A stretch of 64,000 nucleotides of DNA from Facklamia sp. 7083-14-GEN3 (GCF_024742075.1 NZ_JANSGD010000001.1:186001-250000); one strand, 5' to 3'. Shown: positions 52,479 to 61,747, numbered from the stretch's first letter. Translations and numbers: made by a program. The notes: a model not told the origin generated them from the letters alone.

Positions 52479-53333
52479 TTGCATAATATATTGTTAACTT
52501 TAAGGGATAGTTTAGACCGTCTAGCTAGTTCTGAGCGGAAGGTAGCAGACTATATTATTGCTCATCCTCATAAAGTGGTTTCAATGAGCACACAAGAACT
52601 TGGTAAATCAAGTGGGGCTTCATCTTCAGCTGTTATTCGCTTGGCTAAGACTCTCAATTTTTCTGGCTTCATCGATTTCAAAGTACAATTATCTGGTCAA
52701 CTCGGACAAGCTGAACAACATCCTTTAACTGATATTTCTGAATTTGAATCGGTTTCTCAGATAAAAAATAAGTTAGCTATGAATTTGAGTCATTTTATTT
52801 CCGCTAATAATGCGAATTTATCTGAGAAATTAATAAAAACAGTGGTGAGAGAATTTGATCAAGCAGAAGTCATTTTTGTATATGGTATCGGTGCTTCACA
52901 TATAGTAGCAAAAGATATTCAACAAAAATTTATGCGGTTAGGTAAAGAGGTTATATGTAGCTTGGATCATCATGAAATGATAGCTACCATCTCGCTACAA
53001 GATAAAAATGCTCTATTTGTTGGAATTTCTGCTTCTGGTGAAACAAAAGAAGTGATTCATCTCTTAGAATTATCCAAATCCTATGGTCTAAAAACTATTG
53101 CATTAACCGAAGAATCTGATAATAGGCTTTGCAAAAAAGCAGATATTGCTTTAAAAACAGTTAAGACAGATTTAACTATTCTACGCAGTGGAGCGACTCT
53201 TTCAATTATTAATCATTTATATATTGTGGGTGTTATCTATTATAATTTTCTAACCTTAAATTATCATGAAAACATTGAGCTTCTATTGAAGACGCGACAA
53301 TCGACCGATTCTTTGCGCGATATAAATAATTAG
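52479..53333 (+). CDS. RpiR-family regulator (MurR-like)
   Basis: The 284-residue protein has an N-terminal HTH_6 domain (about 1-75: SSERKVADYIIAHPHKVVSM) and a C-terminal SIS domain (IFVYGIGASHIVAKDIQQKF, FVGISASGETKEVIHL). It likely senses MurNAc-6-phosphate and controls the operon before it. TTG 52479 follows GGTGGG at a good distance; GTG 52467 is the longer choice. Confidence 0.9.
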   Translation: MHNILLTLRDSLDRLASSERKVADYIIAHPHKVVSMSTQELGKSSGASSSAVIRLAKTLNFSGFIDFKVQLSGQLGQAEQHPLTDISEFESVSQIKNKLAMNLSHFISANNANLSEKLIKTVVREFDQAEVIFVYGIGASHIVAKDIQQKFMRLGKEVICSLDHHEMIATISLQDKNALFVGISASGETKEVIHLLELSKSYGLKTIALTEESDNRLCKKADIALKTVKTDLTILRSGATLSIINHLYIVGVIYYNFLTLNYHENIELLLKTRQSTDSLRDINN

Positions 53334-53362
53334 TTATCAGCTAATCAATTCTTAAATATTTA

Positions 53363-53399
53363 AAAGCATCTGACTTTTATTAGTCAGATGCTTTATTTT
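53363..53399. terminator. Bidirectional terminator
   Basis: AAGCATCTGACT and AGTCAGATGCTT pair around TTTATT, with T- or A-rich ends, between the converging rpiR and arsM-like genes. Confidence 0.9.
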
Positions 53400-53400
53400 C

Positions 53401-54186
53401 CTATTTTGGTTTATAGGCAGTGATAGTAGAGGATCTTAGATAATGCTTTAAGTCGACATCGTCAATTCCCCATTTATTAGCATATTGGTCGGAAACAACT
53501 TGGCGCTCAATATCGATCTCTGTAAAGCCAGCTTGTTGTAATATGTTTTCTAACTTATCCAAAGTGATGGCACCAGCCACTCATGTGCCGTACATTTTAG
53601 GGTTTTCATAGACAGAATCAGGTAAATCTTCATAAAGTGTGATATCTGAAATCCCAATTCGGCCACCAGGTTTTAACACTCGGAATATTTCGTCGTATAC
53701 ATCTTGCTTAGCAGTTGAGAGATTAATGACACAGTTTGAAATCACTAAATCAGCAGTATTATCTGCAATTGGCAAGTGTTCAATTTCACCAAGGCGAAAA
53801 TCTACTTGGTCGAAATGACGTTTTTGGGCAATTTCCCTAGCCCTTTGGATCATTTGTAGAGTCATATCGACTCCGACAACATATCCTTCTTTACCAACAG
53901 CTTTAGCAGCAATAAAAGCATCAAAACCTTTACCACAACCTAAATCGACGACTGTTTCACCTAATTGAGGTTTAGCTTTTTCTTGTGGATTGCCGCAACC
54001 CAGTCCCATATTTGATTCTTCCGGTGCGGAAGCTATCTCTTCAGCTGAATATCCAATAGACTGATTTAACTCATTGGTATCTACTTGTGTTTTCTGTTTT
54101 TCTGTAGCAATATCGTGATAAAAGTCAGCGACTGACTTTTTGATATGATCAGCATTTATTTTTTCTGTTGTGTCTTTTCTTGACAT
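53401..54186 (-). CDS. arsM: ArsM-like arsenite methyltransferase selenoprotein (Sec202)
   Basis: The ATG at 54186 opens a SAM methyltransferase with GLGCGNP, VVDLGCGKGFDAFIAAK and SNCVINLST, all ArsM landmarks. TGA at 53583-53581 follows NPKMYGT. The same frame then continues VAGAITLDKLENILQQAGF to TAG at 53401. In ArsM this place reads C-VAGA and the Cys is one of the arsenic-binding thiols, so the UGA replaces exactly the catalytic cysteine and must be Sec. Full product 261 residues. A stem GTGGC-TGGT-GCCAT directly after the UGA may act as SECIS. It would methylate arsenite or, given the setting, perhaps selenium compounds. RBS GGAGG. Confidence 0.88.
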
Positions 54187-54284
54187 CGGATTACCTCCTT
54201 TTTATAAAGTCTTTCTTATTATAAACTTATGTAAAAAAATAATCACATCTTTTGTTTATCTCTGAAAAAATTGAGTCAACCTCT

Positions 54285-54312
54285 TTGCAAAAAGTGAAAT
54301 TTGTGATATTGT
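54285..54312 (+). promoter_or_regulatory. Promoter of the 54351 gene
   Basis: TTGCAA, a 16-bp spacer and TATTGT, 39 bp before the start. Confidence 0.5.
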
Positions 54313-54350
54313 GAACACATACACATAACTAACTATATGGAGGTTTAATT

Positions 54351-54857
54351 ATGAACGCAATTTTAGGTAAATTTGTTGAAGATGGATTATTTAATGAGAA
54401 AGTAGCAAACGCAATTGAAGAGGCTTTTGCAGAAAAATCTTCAGTAATTATTGCTGGCCACCGCTCAACTGGATCTCGTCCTTTAATGGCTAACATTATG
54501 CAATTAGCTAAAAAGACTCATGATTCTGTTCAAGTTCGTAAAGCAGAAGATCTAGAAAAAGAAGGCGACTATTATTTAATTTTCGGAGCGCCAGCTGACC
54601 AAGTAGAAGGTTTAGTTGAAGCAGCGTTGAAAAAAGGTAAAGCAATCGTTACATTAAAAGAACCTGAAACACCAATCTCTATTATGAAGGTTATGAAATC
54701 AGTTCTTAAAGAAACTGAAGGTTTTGATCATAAAGCTTTACAAGTTTCACTTCGTAAAGACGGTGTAGGAGCAGACGCAACACCTTTCACTGACCGTGTC
54801 GACTTATACTATGTTAATGAAAAAGGCCGTGTTAAATCTGAAAAAGTTGATTTCTAA
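54351..54857 (+). CDS. Conserved-looking protein of unknown function between two selenium genes
   Basis: The 168-residue cytoplasmic protein is not one I can name. It shows VIIAGHRSTGSRPLMANIMQ and DYYLIFGAPADQVEGLV, an alternating beta-alpha pattern suggestive of a Rossmann-like fold with a Gly-rich loop. It contains no Cys. Codons are those of well-expressed genes (AAA, GAA, GTT, CGT) and TATGGAGGT precedes the ATG. It has its own promoter and terminator. It stands between the selenoprotein ArsM and selD, so a link to selenium or glycine metabolism is likely by position only. Confidence 0.8.
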   Translation: MNAILGKFVEDGLFNEKVANAIEEAFAEKSSVIIAGHRSTGSRPLMANIMQLAKKTHDSVQVRKAEDLEKEGDYYLIFGAPADQVEGLVEAALKKGKAIVTLKEPETPISIMKVMKSVLKETEGFDHKALQVSLRKDGVGADATPFTDRVDLYYVNEKGRVKSEKVDF

Positions 54858-54871
54858 TCAAAATTTTAAAT

Positions 54872-54904
54872 CAAGCAGCACAAGTCATACTTGTGCTGCT
54901 TTTA
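54872..54904 (+). terminator. Terminator before selD
   Basis: AAGCAGCACAAG and CTTGTGCTGCTT pair around TCATA, then TTATT. Confidence 0.85.
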
Positions 54905-54999
54905 TTATGAAATCTAATAAATCCAATCCTTTGATTACTGAAAATAATAATTAAAAAGGATATAATAGGACTATCATAAAAGGAAGCGGGGAGATATAA

Positions 55000-56034
55000 A
55001 TGATAGATAAACAAAAAATGAATGAATTAGAAATATGTGGTGGATGAAACGCTAAGATTGGACCAGGCAGTTTGTCTGAAATTTTAGGGGGATTACCCAA
55101 GCAATTTGATGCCAATTTATTAGTAGGTTATGATTCTAGTGATGATGCGGCAGTTTATCAGGTCTCACCAGATGTTGCAGTGATTCAAACAACAGATTTC
55201 TTCCCTTCAATGGTCAAAGATCCGTATATTTTTGGTCAAATATCAGCAACCAATGCTTTATCTGATGTTTATTCAATGGGAGGAAAAGTGATTACGGCAC
55301 TCAACATAGTAGCTTATCCTGATAACAGTCAATCGCTCGAAAATTTAGCTGAAATTCTACGTGGCGGAGCTGAAAAGGTCTTAGAAGCTGGAGGAGTTCT
55401 AGCTGGAGGACATACAATTCGTCAATCAACACCATTATATGGTTTAGCAGTCGCTGGAATCGTTCATCCTGATAAAATAATTACCAACAATGGTGCAAAA
55501 GCTGGCGATGCTATTATTGCAACAAAAAAATTAGGAGTGGGAATCGTAACAACTGCACATAACAAGGGATTAATTGATGAAAAGGCTTTTGATGAAGCAA
55601 TTGAATCTATGACAACATTGAATAAGTATGCGGCTGAAGTCATGCTGGATTATCAAGCTACCGCATGTACAGATATTACTGGTTTCGGTATTTTAGGTCA
55701 TTTGATTGAGATGTGTGATGATCAGTTGACGGCTGAAATAATTGCCGATAAAATACCAATTATTGAAGGTGCTTACCAAGCTGCTAAAGAAAATTTAACA
55801 ACGGGTGGTGCCAAACGTAACCGTGGGCATTATGCCAAGGATATTGATTTTCAAATAAAAGATGCCGCCATGGAGGAAGTTTTATTTGATCCACAGACTT
55901 CAGGAGGCTTATTAATTACGGTTCCTGAAGAAAAATTAGAGGCCATCTTAGCTGCTTATAAAGAAAAATCAATTCAAGCGGCTCATATTGGTTATATGGT
56001 TGATAAAAAAGACAAGTCAATTGTGGTAAAATAA
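55000..56034 (+). CDS. selD: Selenophosphate synthetase (selenide, water dikinase), itself a selenoprotein (Sec16)
   Basis: ATG 55000 after GCGGGGAG opens a short frame NELEICGG-TGA-NAKIGPG; the TGA at 55045-55047 stands at the catalytic Cys/Sec place of SelD (residue 16) and the frame continues to 56034. The full protein is 344 residues. Other motifs are DDAAVYQV, QTTDFFPSMV, NALSDVYSMGG and GGHTIRQSTPLYG. It makes selenophosphate from selenide and ATP, the Se donor for SelA. A TATAAT (54961-54966) lies upstream. An annotation starting at the later TTG 55072 would lose the active site. Confidence 0.95.
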
Positions 56035-56056
56035 CCTGAGTTTAGGAGGAATTAAT

Positions 56057-56395
56057 TTGACTGATTATATCGTTGTCATTGCAAGTGATAAACTAGGAGA
56101 AGGCAATAATGATTTAGGCCGAACTTTAATGAAATCATTTGTTAGCGTATTAGCCCAAGAAGAGGAACTACCAAAAGAAATTTTATTATATAATGGCGGA
56201 GTAACTTTAGCGGCAGAAGGGGCTGATACCGTCGAAGATTTACAAACACTCCTTGATAAAGGGGTTGCAGTTAAAGCTTGTGGAACTTGTGTTTCATTCT
56301 ATGAATTAAAAGACAAGCTTGCAGTCGGTGAGGAAACCAATATGCGCTATATTCTTGAACAATTAAGATCTTATGACCGAGTTGTAAGACCTTAG
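56057..56395 (+). CDS. yedF: YedF-like selenium metabolism protein, DsrE-like domain only
   Basis: The 112-residue product matches the C-terminal half of the 'selenium metabolism protein YedF' family (TIGR03527 as I recall): IVVIASDKLGEGNNDLG, LMKSFVSVLAQ, ILLYNGGV and a CGTCVSFYEL motif. The N-terminal TusA-like domain of full-length YedF (about 190-200 residues) is absent and the TTG start follows AGGAGGA directly, so this is a natural short form, not a truncation. It probably carries selenium to SelD, next to which it lies (22 bp). Confidence 0.85.
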   Translation: MTDYIVVIASDKLGEGNNDLGRTLMKSFVSVLAQEEELPKEILLYNGGVTLAAEGADTVEDLQTLLDKGVAVKACGTCVSFYELKDKLAVGEETNMRYILEQLRSYDRVVRP

Positions 56396-56421
56396 TTAGT
56401 CAATATGAAAGGAATTAGTTA

Positions 56422-58335
56422 ATGAAAAATGTCGTTTTAGGAACGGCAGGCCATATTGATCATGGAAAGACCACGCTCATCAAAGCCTTAACGGGTATCG
56501 AAACTGATACTTCTAAGGAAGAGAAGCAGCGTGGCCTTTCTATCAATTTAGGCTTTGCTTATATTGATTTAAATAATGGGGAACGTGTCGGGATAGTAGA
56601 TGTTCCCGGACACGAAAAGTTTATTAAAAACATGTTAGCTGGTGCAGCTGGTATTGATTTGGTAATGCTAGTGATTGATGTAAATGAAGGCATAATGCCG
56701 CAAACCAAAGAACACGTTTCTGTCCTTAATTTGTTAGGAATCGAAGATTTTATCATTGTTTTAACAAAAGTAGCCGAGGTAGATGAAGAGCTTAAATTGC
56801 TGGTTTACGAAGATATTCGTGAACAATTTGAAGGTACTCCATTGGAAGAGGCACCTATAGTTGAAACAGACGCGATTTCAGGCATTGGTATTGAAGAATT
56901 GAAGGATTTATTGACTGAGAAAGTTGAGAAGATTCATCGAGATAACGAATCCTTGCCAGCACGCTTAAATGTTGATCGTGCCTTTTCTGTAAAGGGATTT
57001 GGGACTGTCGTAACAGGGACTTTGATTGATGGATCTATTCGTGTAGGTGACGATTTAACGATCTATCCATCGGGTATACCGACTCGAATTCGTACGATTC
57101 AAATTCATGAACAAGATCAAGAGGTGGCTCATGCCGGAAACCGGACTGCTATTAACTTAACAAAGGTTGATCTTGATCAAATTGGTCGTGGCGATGTCCT
57201 AAGTGCAGCGCCATTAGAGTCTTCTTATATGTTGGATACCAAAGTGCACTGTCTTAAGGATGCTGGTCAACCGATGGAACTTTGGGACAGGGTACATGTA
57301 CATATTGGAACGCGTGAAGTCATAGGTAGACTTGTACCCTTAGGTGTTGAAAATGTTCAACCAGGACAGACAGCATTCATGCAGCTACGTTTAGAAGAAG
57401 AAATTGCTGTTAAGAAAGGTGATCGTTTTATTTTAAGAAATTATTCGCCTGTGATAACGATTGGAGGGGGCGAGGTCCTCGATCCGACCCCTAAGAAACA
57501 TAAGCGTTACAATCAAGATGTCATTGAGTCATTAGAAGTACTAGAATCAGGCACCATGTCAGATGTGTTATTAGACTTTTTATCTCATCGTTCTGCTGGT
57601 TTTACATCTATCAAAGAAATGGCTGATTATCTTAATGAAGAGATGCGTACGATTGAAGGCTATGTCAAAGAGATGGTCGAAGCAGGTGATCTAATGAAAT
57701 TCGGCCAGTTCTATATGGCTCAAATTTCATTTGATGCCATTCAAAAAGAAATGGAAGAGACATTATCAGAATTTCACCAAGTAAATAATATGATTGCTGG
57801 TATGTCCTTAGAAGAATTCCGTTCTCGCTTCAATAAGATCGCACCTAAGGAGCTAAATGCCATCATTCAAACGATAGTTGCTCAGGGACGATTTGTGATT
57901 GAGGGTGATTTAATCCGTCTAGCTGATCACTCAATTGCAATTACGCCAGCTCAAGCAAAAGCAAGAAAGGCTATTGAAGCAAAATTAGCTGAAAATCCAT
58001 TCGCACCGCCACTTTTTGAAGAAGTGGTTGGTAAGGACAAAACTATGCGTGAAGTTTATATGTTGATGCGCAAGCAAAACGAATTTTATCGTTTGGATAA
58101 GCAAACAGAGATTCACGTTTCTTACTATAACCAAGCGCTCAAAATGTTAAGAGATTTTCTTGAAGAAAAAGATTCAATTGCCTTGGCAGATTTTAGAAAT
58201 CTTTTAGGAACCAGTCGTAAATACACTCTCTTACTTTTAGAGGATTTCGATAAGCGTGGCATAACCACCAGAAATGACGATGTGCGTGTAATGAATCCTA
58301 AGTATCTGCAAAAGATTGAGGAGGCTTTCATGTAA
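56422..58335 (+). CDS. selB: Selenocysteine-specific elongation factor
   Basis: The 637-residue GTPase brings Sec-tRNA to UGA codons. G motifs: GTAGHIDHGKTTL, DVPGHEKF and LTKVAEVD. EF-Tu-like domains 2 and 3 follow to about residue 340, then four winged-helix units (about 380-637) that bind the SECIS hairpin. Unlike E. coli selA-selB order, selB comes before selA here. Its stop overlaps the selA start (ATGTAATG). Confidence 0.96.
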   Translation: MKNVVLGTAGHIDHGKTTLIKALTGIETDTSKEEKQRGLSINLGFAYIDLNNGERVGIVDVPGHEKFIKNMLAGAAGIDLVMLVIDVNEGIMPQTKEHVSVLNLLGIEDFIIVLTKVAEVDEELKLLVYEDIREQFEGTPLEEAPIVETDAISGIGIEELKDLLTEKVEKIHRDNESLPARLNVDRAFSVKGFGTVVTGTLIDGSIRVGDDLTIYPSGIPTRIRTIQIHEQDQEVAHAGNRTAINLTKVDLDQIGRGDVLSAAPLESSYMLDTKVHCLKDAGQPMELWDRVHVHIGTREVIGRLVPLGVENVQPGQTAFMQLRLEEEIAVKKGDRFILRNYSPVITIGGGEVLDPTPKKHKRYNQDVIESLEVLESGTMSDVLLDFLSHRSAGFTSIKEMADYLNEEMRTIEGYVKEMVEAGDLMKFGQFYMAQISFDAIQKEMEETLSEFHQVNNMIAGMSLEEFRSRFNKIAPKELNAIIQTIVAQGRFVIEGDLIRLADHSIAITPAQAKARKAIEAKLAENPFAPPLFEEVVGKDKTMREVYMLMRKQNEFYRLDKQTEIHVSYYNQALKMLRDFLEEKDSIALADFRNLLGTSRKYTLLLLEDFDKRGITTRNDDVRVMNPKYLQKIEEAFM

Positions 58336-59720
58336 TGAAAAATTTATTATCATCACTACCAAAAGTTGATAGAGTTTTGCAAGATGAACGTATTAAAAAA
58401 TGGACCGAAAAATTAGATGCAACTTATGTTAAAGAAAGTATTCAAAACCAAATTGATCATATCCGTCAAGGAGTCTTAAATGGCGAGATTACAGAGATTA
58501 GCTCTTTAGAGTTCGAAAGTGTGATCAATCTGATTGAAGAGGCTTTAGCTAAAAGGCTGAATCCCTCACTAAAACCTGTAATTAATGCCACTGGTACAGT
58601 CTTACATACTAATTTAGGCCGAGCACCTTTGTCTCAAACAGTTATTGAGGCTTTAGTTGATTTAGGCCCCAACTATTCTAACTTAGAGTATGATTTAGAA
58701 GCAGGCAAACGCGGCTCTAGATACAATCACCTAAAAGATGTCTTGAAACAAATAACAGGTGCAGAAGATGCATTAGTGGTTAATAACAATGCTGCAGCTG
58801 TACTGTTAATGCTTTCGGCTTTAACAGAAGCCAAAGAAGTGGTCATATCTCGTGGTGAGTTGGTAGAAATAGGAGGTTCATTTAGAATTCCTGATGTGAT
58901 AACCCGCGGAGGAGCTCTTCTTCATGAAGTGGGAGCCACTAATAAAACACATATTAGTGATTATGAAGCTGCTATTAATGAAGAGACTGGTGCTTTATTA
59001 AGAGTTCATACATCTAATTATCATTTAGTTGGTTTTACTGAAAAGGTGGATGATCAAGAATTAGTAGATTTGGCTCATAAAAATAAGCTTCTTGCATTAA
59101 ACGATTTAGGTTCAGGCTTATTTATAGATATGCAAAGCTTTGGTCTACCTTATGAACCAACGGTTCAAGAAGCCATTCAAGCAGGGTATGATGTGGTAAC
59201 CTTTTCTGGTGATAAACTATTAGGCGGACCTCAAGCAGGCATAATAGTAGGAAAAAAAGAGTTATTAGACAAGATGCGTGCTCATCCATTGACTCGGGCC
59301 TTGAGAACTGACAAGCTAACGCTCGCAGCCTTGGAAGTGACGATGCGTCAATATTTAAATCCAGATTTAGCCTTTAGTAAAATACCAGTCTTACAAATGA
59401 TTAGTCAAAATCATGAACAATTACTTAAAAAAGCTCAAAAATTCCAACAAACCATTGATGAGTTAGGCGCATCTTGGCAAGTAGAATTGGTAGACGGACA
59501 ATCGCAAGTAGGGGGAGGCTCTTACCCTGGAGCAACACTTCCAACTATCTTGGTTCAAATTCAACACCAAAAGATACCAACAGCTCATATTGAATCCTAT
59601 TTAAGAAGTCAGGATAAACCAGTTATTGCACGTGTGCAGCAAAATCATGTTCAATTTGATGTTCGGACACTTTCCACAGCAGATATGGAGCAAATCATTC
59701 TTTATTTAAAACAATTGTAA
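58335..59720 (+). CDS. selA: L-seryl-tRNA(Sec) selenium transferase
   Basis: The 461-residue PLP enzyme converts Ser-tRNA-Sec to Sec-tRNA-Sec with selenophosphate. Motifs: INATGTVLHTNLGRAPLS, YSNLEYDLEAGKRGSR, NNNAAAVLLML, GSGLF and TFSGDKLLGGPQAG with the PLP lysine near 293. Length is standard. Last gene of selD-yedF-selB-selA. Confidence 0.97.
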   Translation: MKNLLSSLPKVDRVLQDERIKKWTEKLDATYVKESIQNQIDHIRQGVLNGEITEISSLEFESVINLIEEALAKRLNPSLKPVINATGTVLHTNLGRAPLSQTVIEALVDLGPNYSNLEYDLEAGKRGSRYNHLKDVLKQITGAEDALVVNNNAAAVLLMLSALTEAKEVVISRGELVEIGGSFRIPDVITRGGALLHEVGATNKTHISDYEAAINEETGALLRVHTSNYHLVGFTEKVDDQELVDLAHKNKLLALNDLGSGLFIDMQSFGLPYEPTVQEAIQAGYDVVTFSGDKLLGGPQAGIIVGKKELLDKMRAHPLTRALRTDKLTLAALEVTMRQYLNPDLAFSKIPVLQMISQNHEQLLKKAQKFQQTIDELGASWQVELVDGQSQVGGGSYPGATLPTILVQIQHQKIPTAHIESYLRSQDKPVIARVQQNHVQFDVRTLSTADMEQIILYLKQL

Positions 59721-59753
59721 AAAAAGATAAAGCTTAAGCTTTATCTTTTTTTT
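59719..59753. terminator. Bidirectional terminator
   Basis: AAAGATAAAGCTTAAGCTTT and the following TATCTTT form a perfect palindrome flanked by A and T runs between selA and the converging glycosyltransferase, whose last codons it includes. Confidence 0.92.
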
Positions 59754-60981
59754 CTTCAAATAAGAAGTTTATATAATGAAATTGTTTATCGATTAAACGT
59801 TCCCAGGAGTATTCCATTATTAAATCATATATGTGAGGATCTATGGCTTGGTGTGATTGTAATCGATCCATTTGTAAAATAATAGATTGACTTAAGTTGG
59901 CGATAAACTCTGGAATATCTTCACGATGAGCTTTGTCTTGGTCTATAATACGGGGAAGTGGAACATATTCAATCCATTGGGATTGGTTTATCTCATTGTT
60001 CAAGTAATTTTTTAATGGAGCTAGGTCGGACACAACCGCACGTAAACCACAAGCCATGGCTTCTAAGCAAACAGTAGCTAGGCCTTCATAATAAGAAGGT
60101 AATACAAATATATCCGATTGTTTCATCCATTTTGCTAATTCGAATTGAGGAAGTGCTGAAAGAAAATGAATATCTTCTATTCCATGAGAAGAGACTATTG
60201 TTTTTAATTCTTTAAGTTCAGTAGAGTCGCCATTACCGATTAGAAATAGTTTGCTTTGAGGAGACTTTTTTTTGACTTGTTCAAAAGCTAGAAGCAATTC
60301 AAATACACCTTTAGATCGAGTAATTTTACCAGCATACATTATTTTTTTTGAAGAATGCTTTAATTTTTGAGAATTTTCTAAATTAAAAATTGAAGAATTA
60401 AAGCCATTACCGATTACTTTTATTTTGTTTGCATCAATATTAAACTCATTGATTAAATTATCACGGTCATCTTTAGTCAAGGAAAAAATTAAAGCAAAAC
60501 GATTCATATTACCAAGATATCTATTTTTTAGATGAGGGTGTCGTCTTGCTTGACGAATATCAGTTCCATGACTGATACCAATTACTGGTATTTTAGGAAA
60601 AATATCCAGGACTAAAGAAGATAAATACCAGAGATGATGCGTTAAAATAATATCAGGTTGGAATTCTTTTTTGGCTTTAATTAGTCTTTTAATAAAAGCT
60701 TGCTGCCATTGTTTCGTTTGTTGATCGGATAATTGAGAATATATAGAACTTTGATAAGGCATACTATCTGACATACCAACGATTGAAAAAGGGAGTTCAT
60801 TTGATTCAAAATGAACTGGATAACAATAATCATTTTGCAAGATTTCTTTAAAAGGGGGTTGAGTGGCGTAGATAACACCATTATCTACCCCTTTGGTTTT
60901 TAAGCCATTGAGCAAATTATGAAAATAAACGCCAGAACCTGTTTGAGCAGGTAACTGCGCTAATACATGTAAAACTTTCAT
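59734..60981 (-). CDS. GT4-family glycosyltransferase
   Basis: The 415-residue GT-B enzyme has an N-terminal domain with VLHVLAQLPAQTGSGVYFHN and ILTHHLWYLSSLVL. The GT4 donor-binding part carries YAGKITRSKGVFELLLAFEQ, LFLIGNGD and the EX7E-type segment PSYYEGLATVCLEAMACGL. It has no signal peptide or membrane helix. It points towards selA and starts next to the grdA promoter region. The selenium-linked GTs of the island suggest a shared pathway, but the acceptor is unknown. AGGAGG precedes the ATG. Confidence 0.88.
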   Translation of the reverse strand: MKVLHVLAQLPAQTGSGVYFHNLLNGLKTKGVDNGVIYATQPPFKEILQNDYCYPVHFESNELPFSIVGMSDSMPYQSSIYSQLSDQQTKQWQQAFIKRLIKAKKEFQPDIILTHHLWYLSSLVLDIFPKIPVIGISHGTDIRQARRHPHLKNRYLGNMNRFALIFSLTKDDRDNLINEFNIDANKIKVIGNGFNSSIFNLENSQKLKHSSKKIMYAGKITRSKGVFELLLAFEQVKKKSPQSKLFLIGNGDSTELKELKTIVSSHGIEDIHFLSALPQFELAKWMKQSDIFVLPSYYEGLATVCLEAMACGLRAVVSDLAPLKNYLNNEINQSQWIEYVPLPRIIDQDKAHREDIPEFIANLSQSIILQMDRLQSHQAIDPHIYDLIMEYSWERLIDKQFHYINFLFEEKKDKA

Positions 60982-61152
60982 AAAACAAACCTCCTAAAAC
61001 ATATTGTTATTATAACTTAAAAAATGTAGAGATGCCTGGATAACATTTTATTTATTATAATTTTATATAATTCTACAAACGTTGGTAATATAGTTTTTTC
61101 GGAAGTATAAATAAAATAAAATTGATAAAAGCGCAATCATTTATAATTAGAT

Positions 61153-61181
61153 TTGACAAATAAATTAACGGGGGTTATACT
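61153..61181 (+). promoter_or_regulatory. Strong sigma-A promoter of grdA
   Basis: TTGACA, a 17-bp spacer and TATACT; the start of grdA is 68 bp on, with AGGAGG. Confidence 0.85.
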
Positions 61182-61248
61182 ACATGCATAGTAGTGATAT
61201 ATTGTTGTTGCGAACAATTTTATTTCGAAATTCTTAGGAGGTAACATT

Positions 61249-61722
61249 ATGTCAATGGATAATAAAAAATTATTGATCATTGGAGACCGTGACGGTATTC
61301 CAGGACAAGCAATCGAAGCTAGTTTAGAAGGTAAACCAGTTGAGATTTTAATGTCATCAACAGAGTGCTTCGTTTGAACGGCTGCAGGTGCCATGGATTT
61401 GGAAAACCAACGTCGTATTAAAGAAGCTGCTGAAAAACACGGTGCAGAAAATCTTGTTGTAATCTTAGGTGGGGCTGAAGCGGAATCTGCTGGTCTAGCA
61501 GCTGAAACAGTTACCAACGGAGACCCAACTTATGCGGGTGCATTAACAAACACACCTCTAGGTTTAGCTGTATACCATGCAACTGAACCTGAGTTCAAAG
61601 AATACGCTGATCCAGACATTTACGATGAACAAATCGGAATGATGGAAATGGTATTAGATGTTGATTCAATCGCTGAAGAAATGAAATCAATTCGCGATCA
61701 ATTTTCTAAATATTCAGTATAA
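61249..61722 (+). CDS. grdA: Glycine reductase complex selenoprotein A (Sec43)
   Basis: The 157-residue selenoprotein has [20 protein letters not shown] at its N-terminus, then [19 protein letters not shown] with TGA at 61375-61377 as Sec43, giving the CxxU motif (C40, U43). The rest ([19 protein letters not shown]) is standard. GrdA forms carboxymethyl-selenoether from glycine bound on GrdB and passes it to GrdC/D, giving acetyl phosphate. A small hairpin GGC-TGCAGGT-GCC right after the UGA is a SECIS candidate. Highly expressed codons. Confidence 0.98.
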
Positions 61723-61747
61723 TTTAAAAATTATATCTAAAAGGAGG

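Noticed and set aside
53401-54186. Truncated methyltransferase ending at 53581
   Set aside because: The frame continues after TGA with VAGA and a complete ArsM-like C-terminus, so read-through as Sec is the better explanation.
60982-61248. Glycine riboswitch before grdA
   Set aside because: I looked for the tandem glycine aptamer motifs but the leader after the promoter is only about 60 nt and lacks them.
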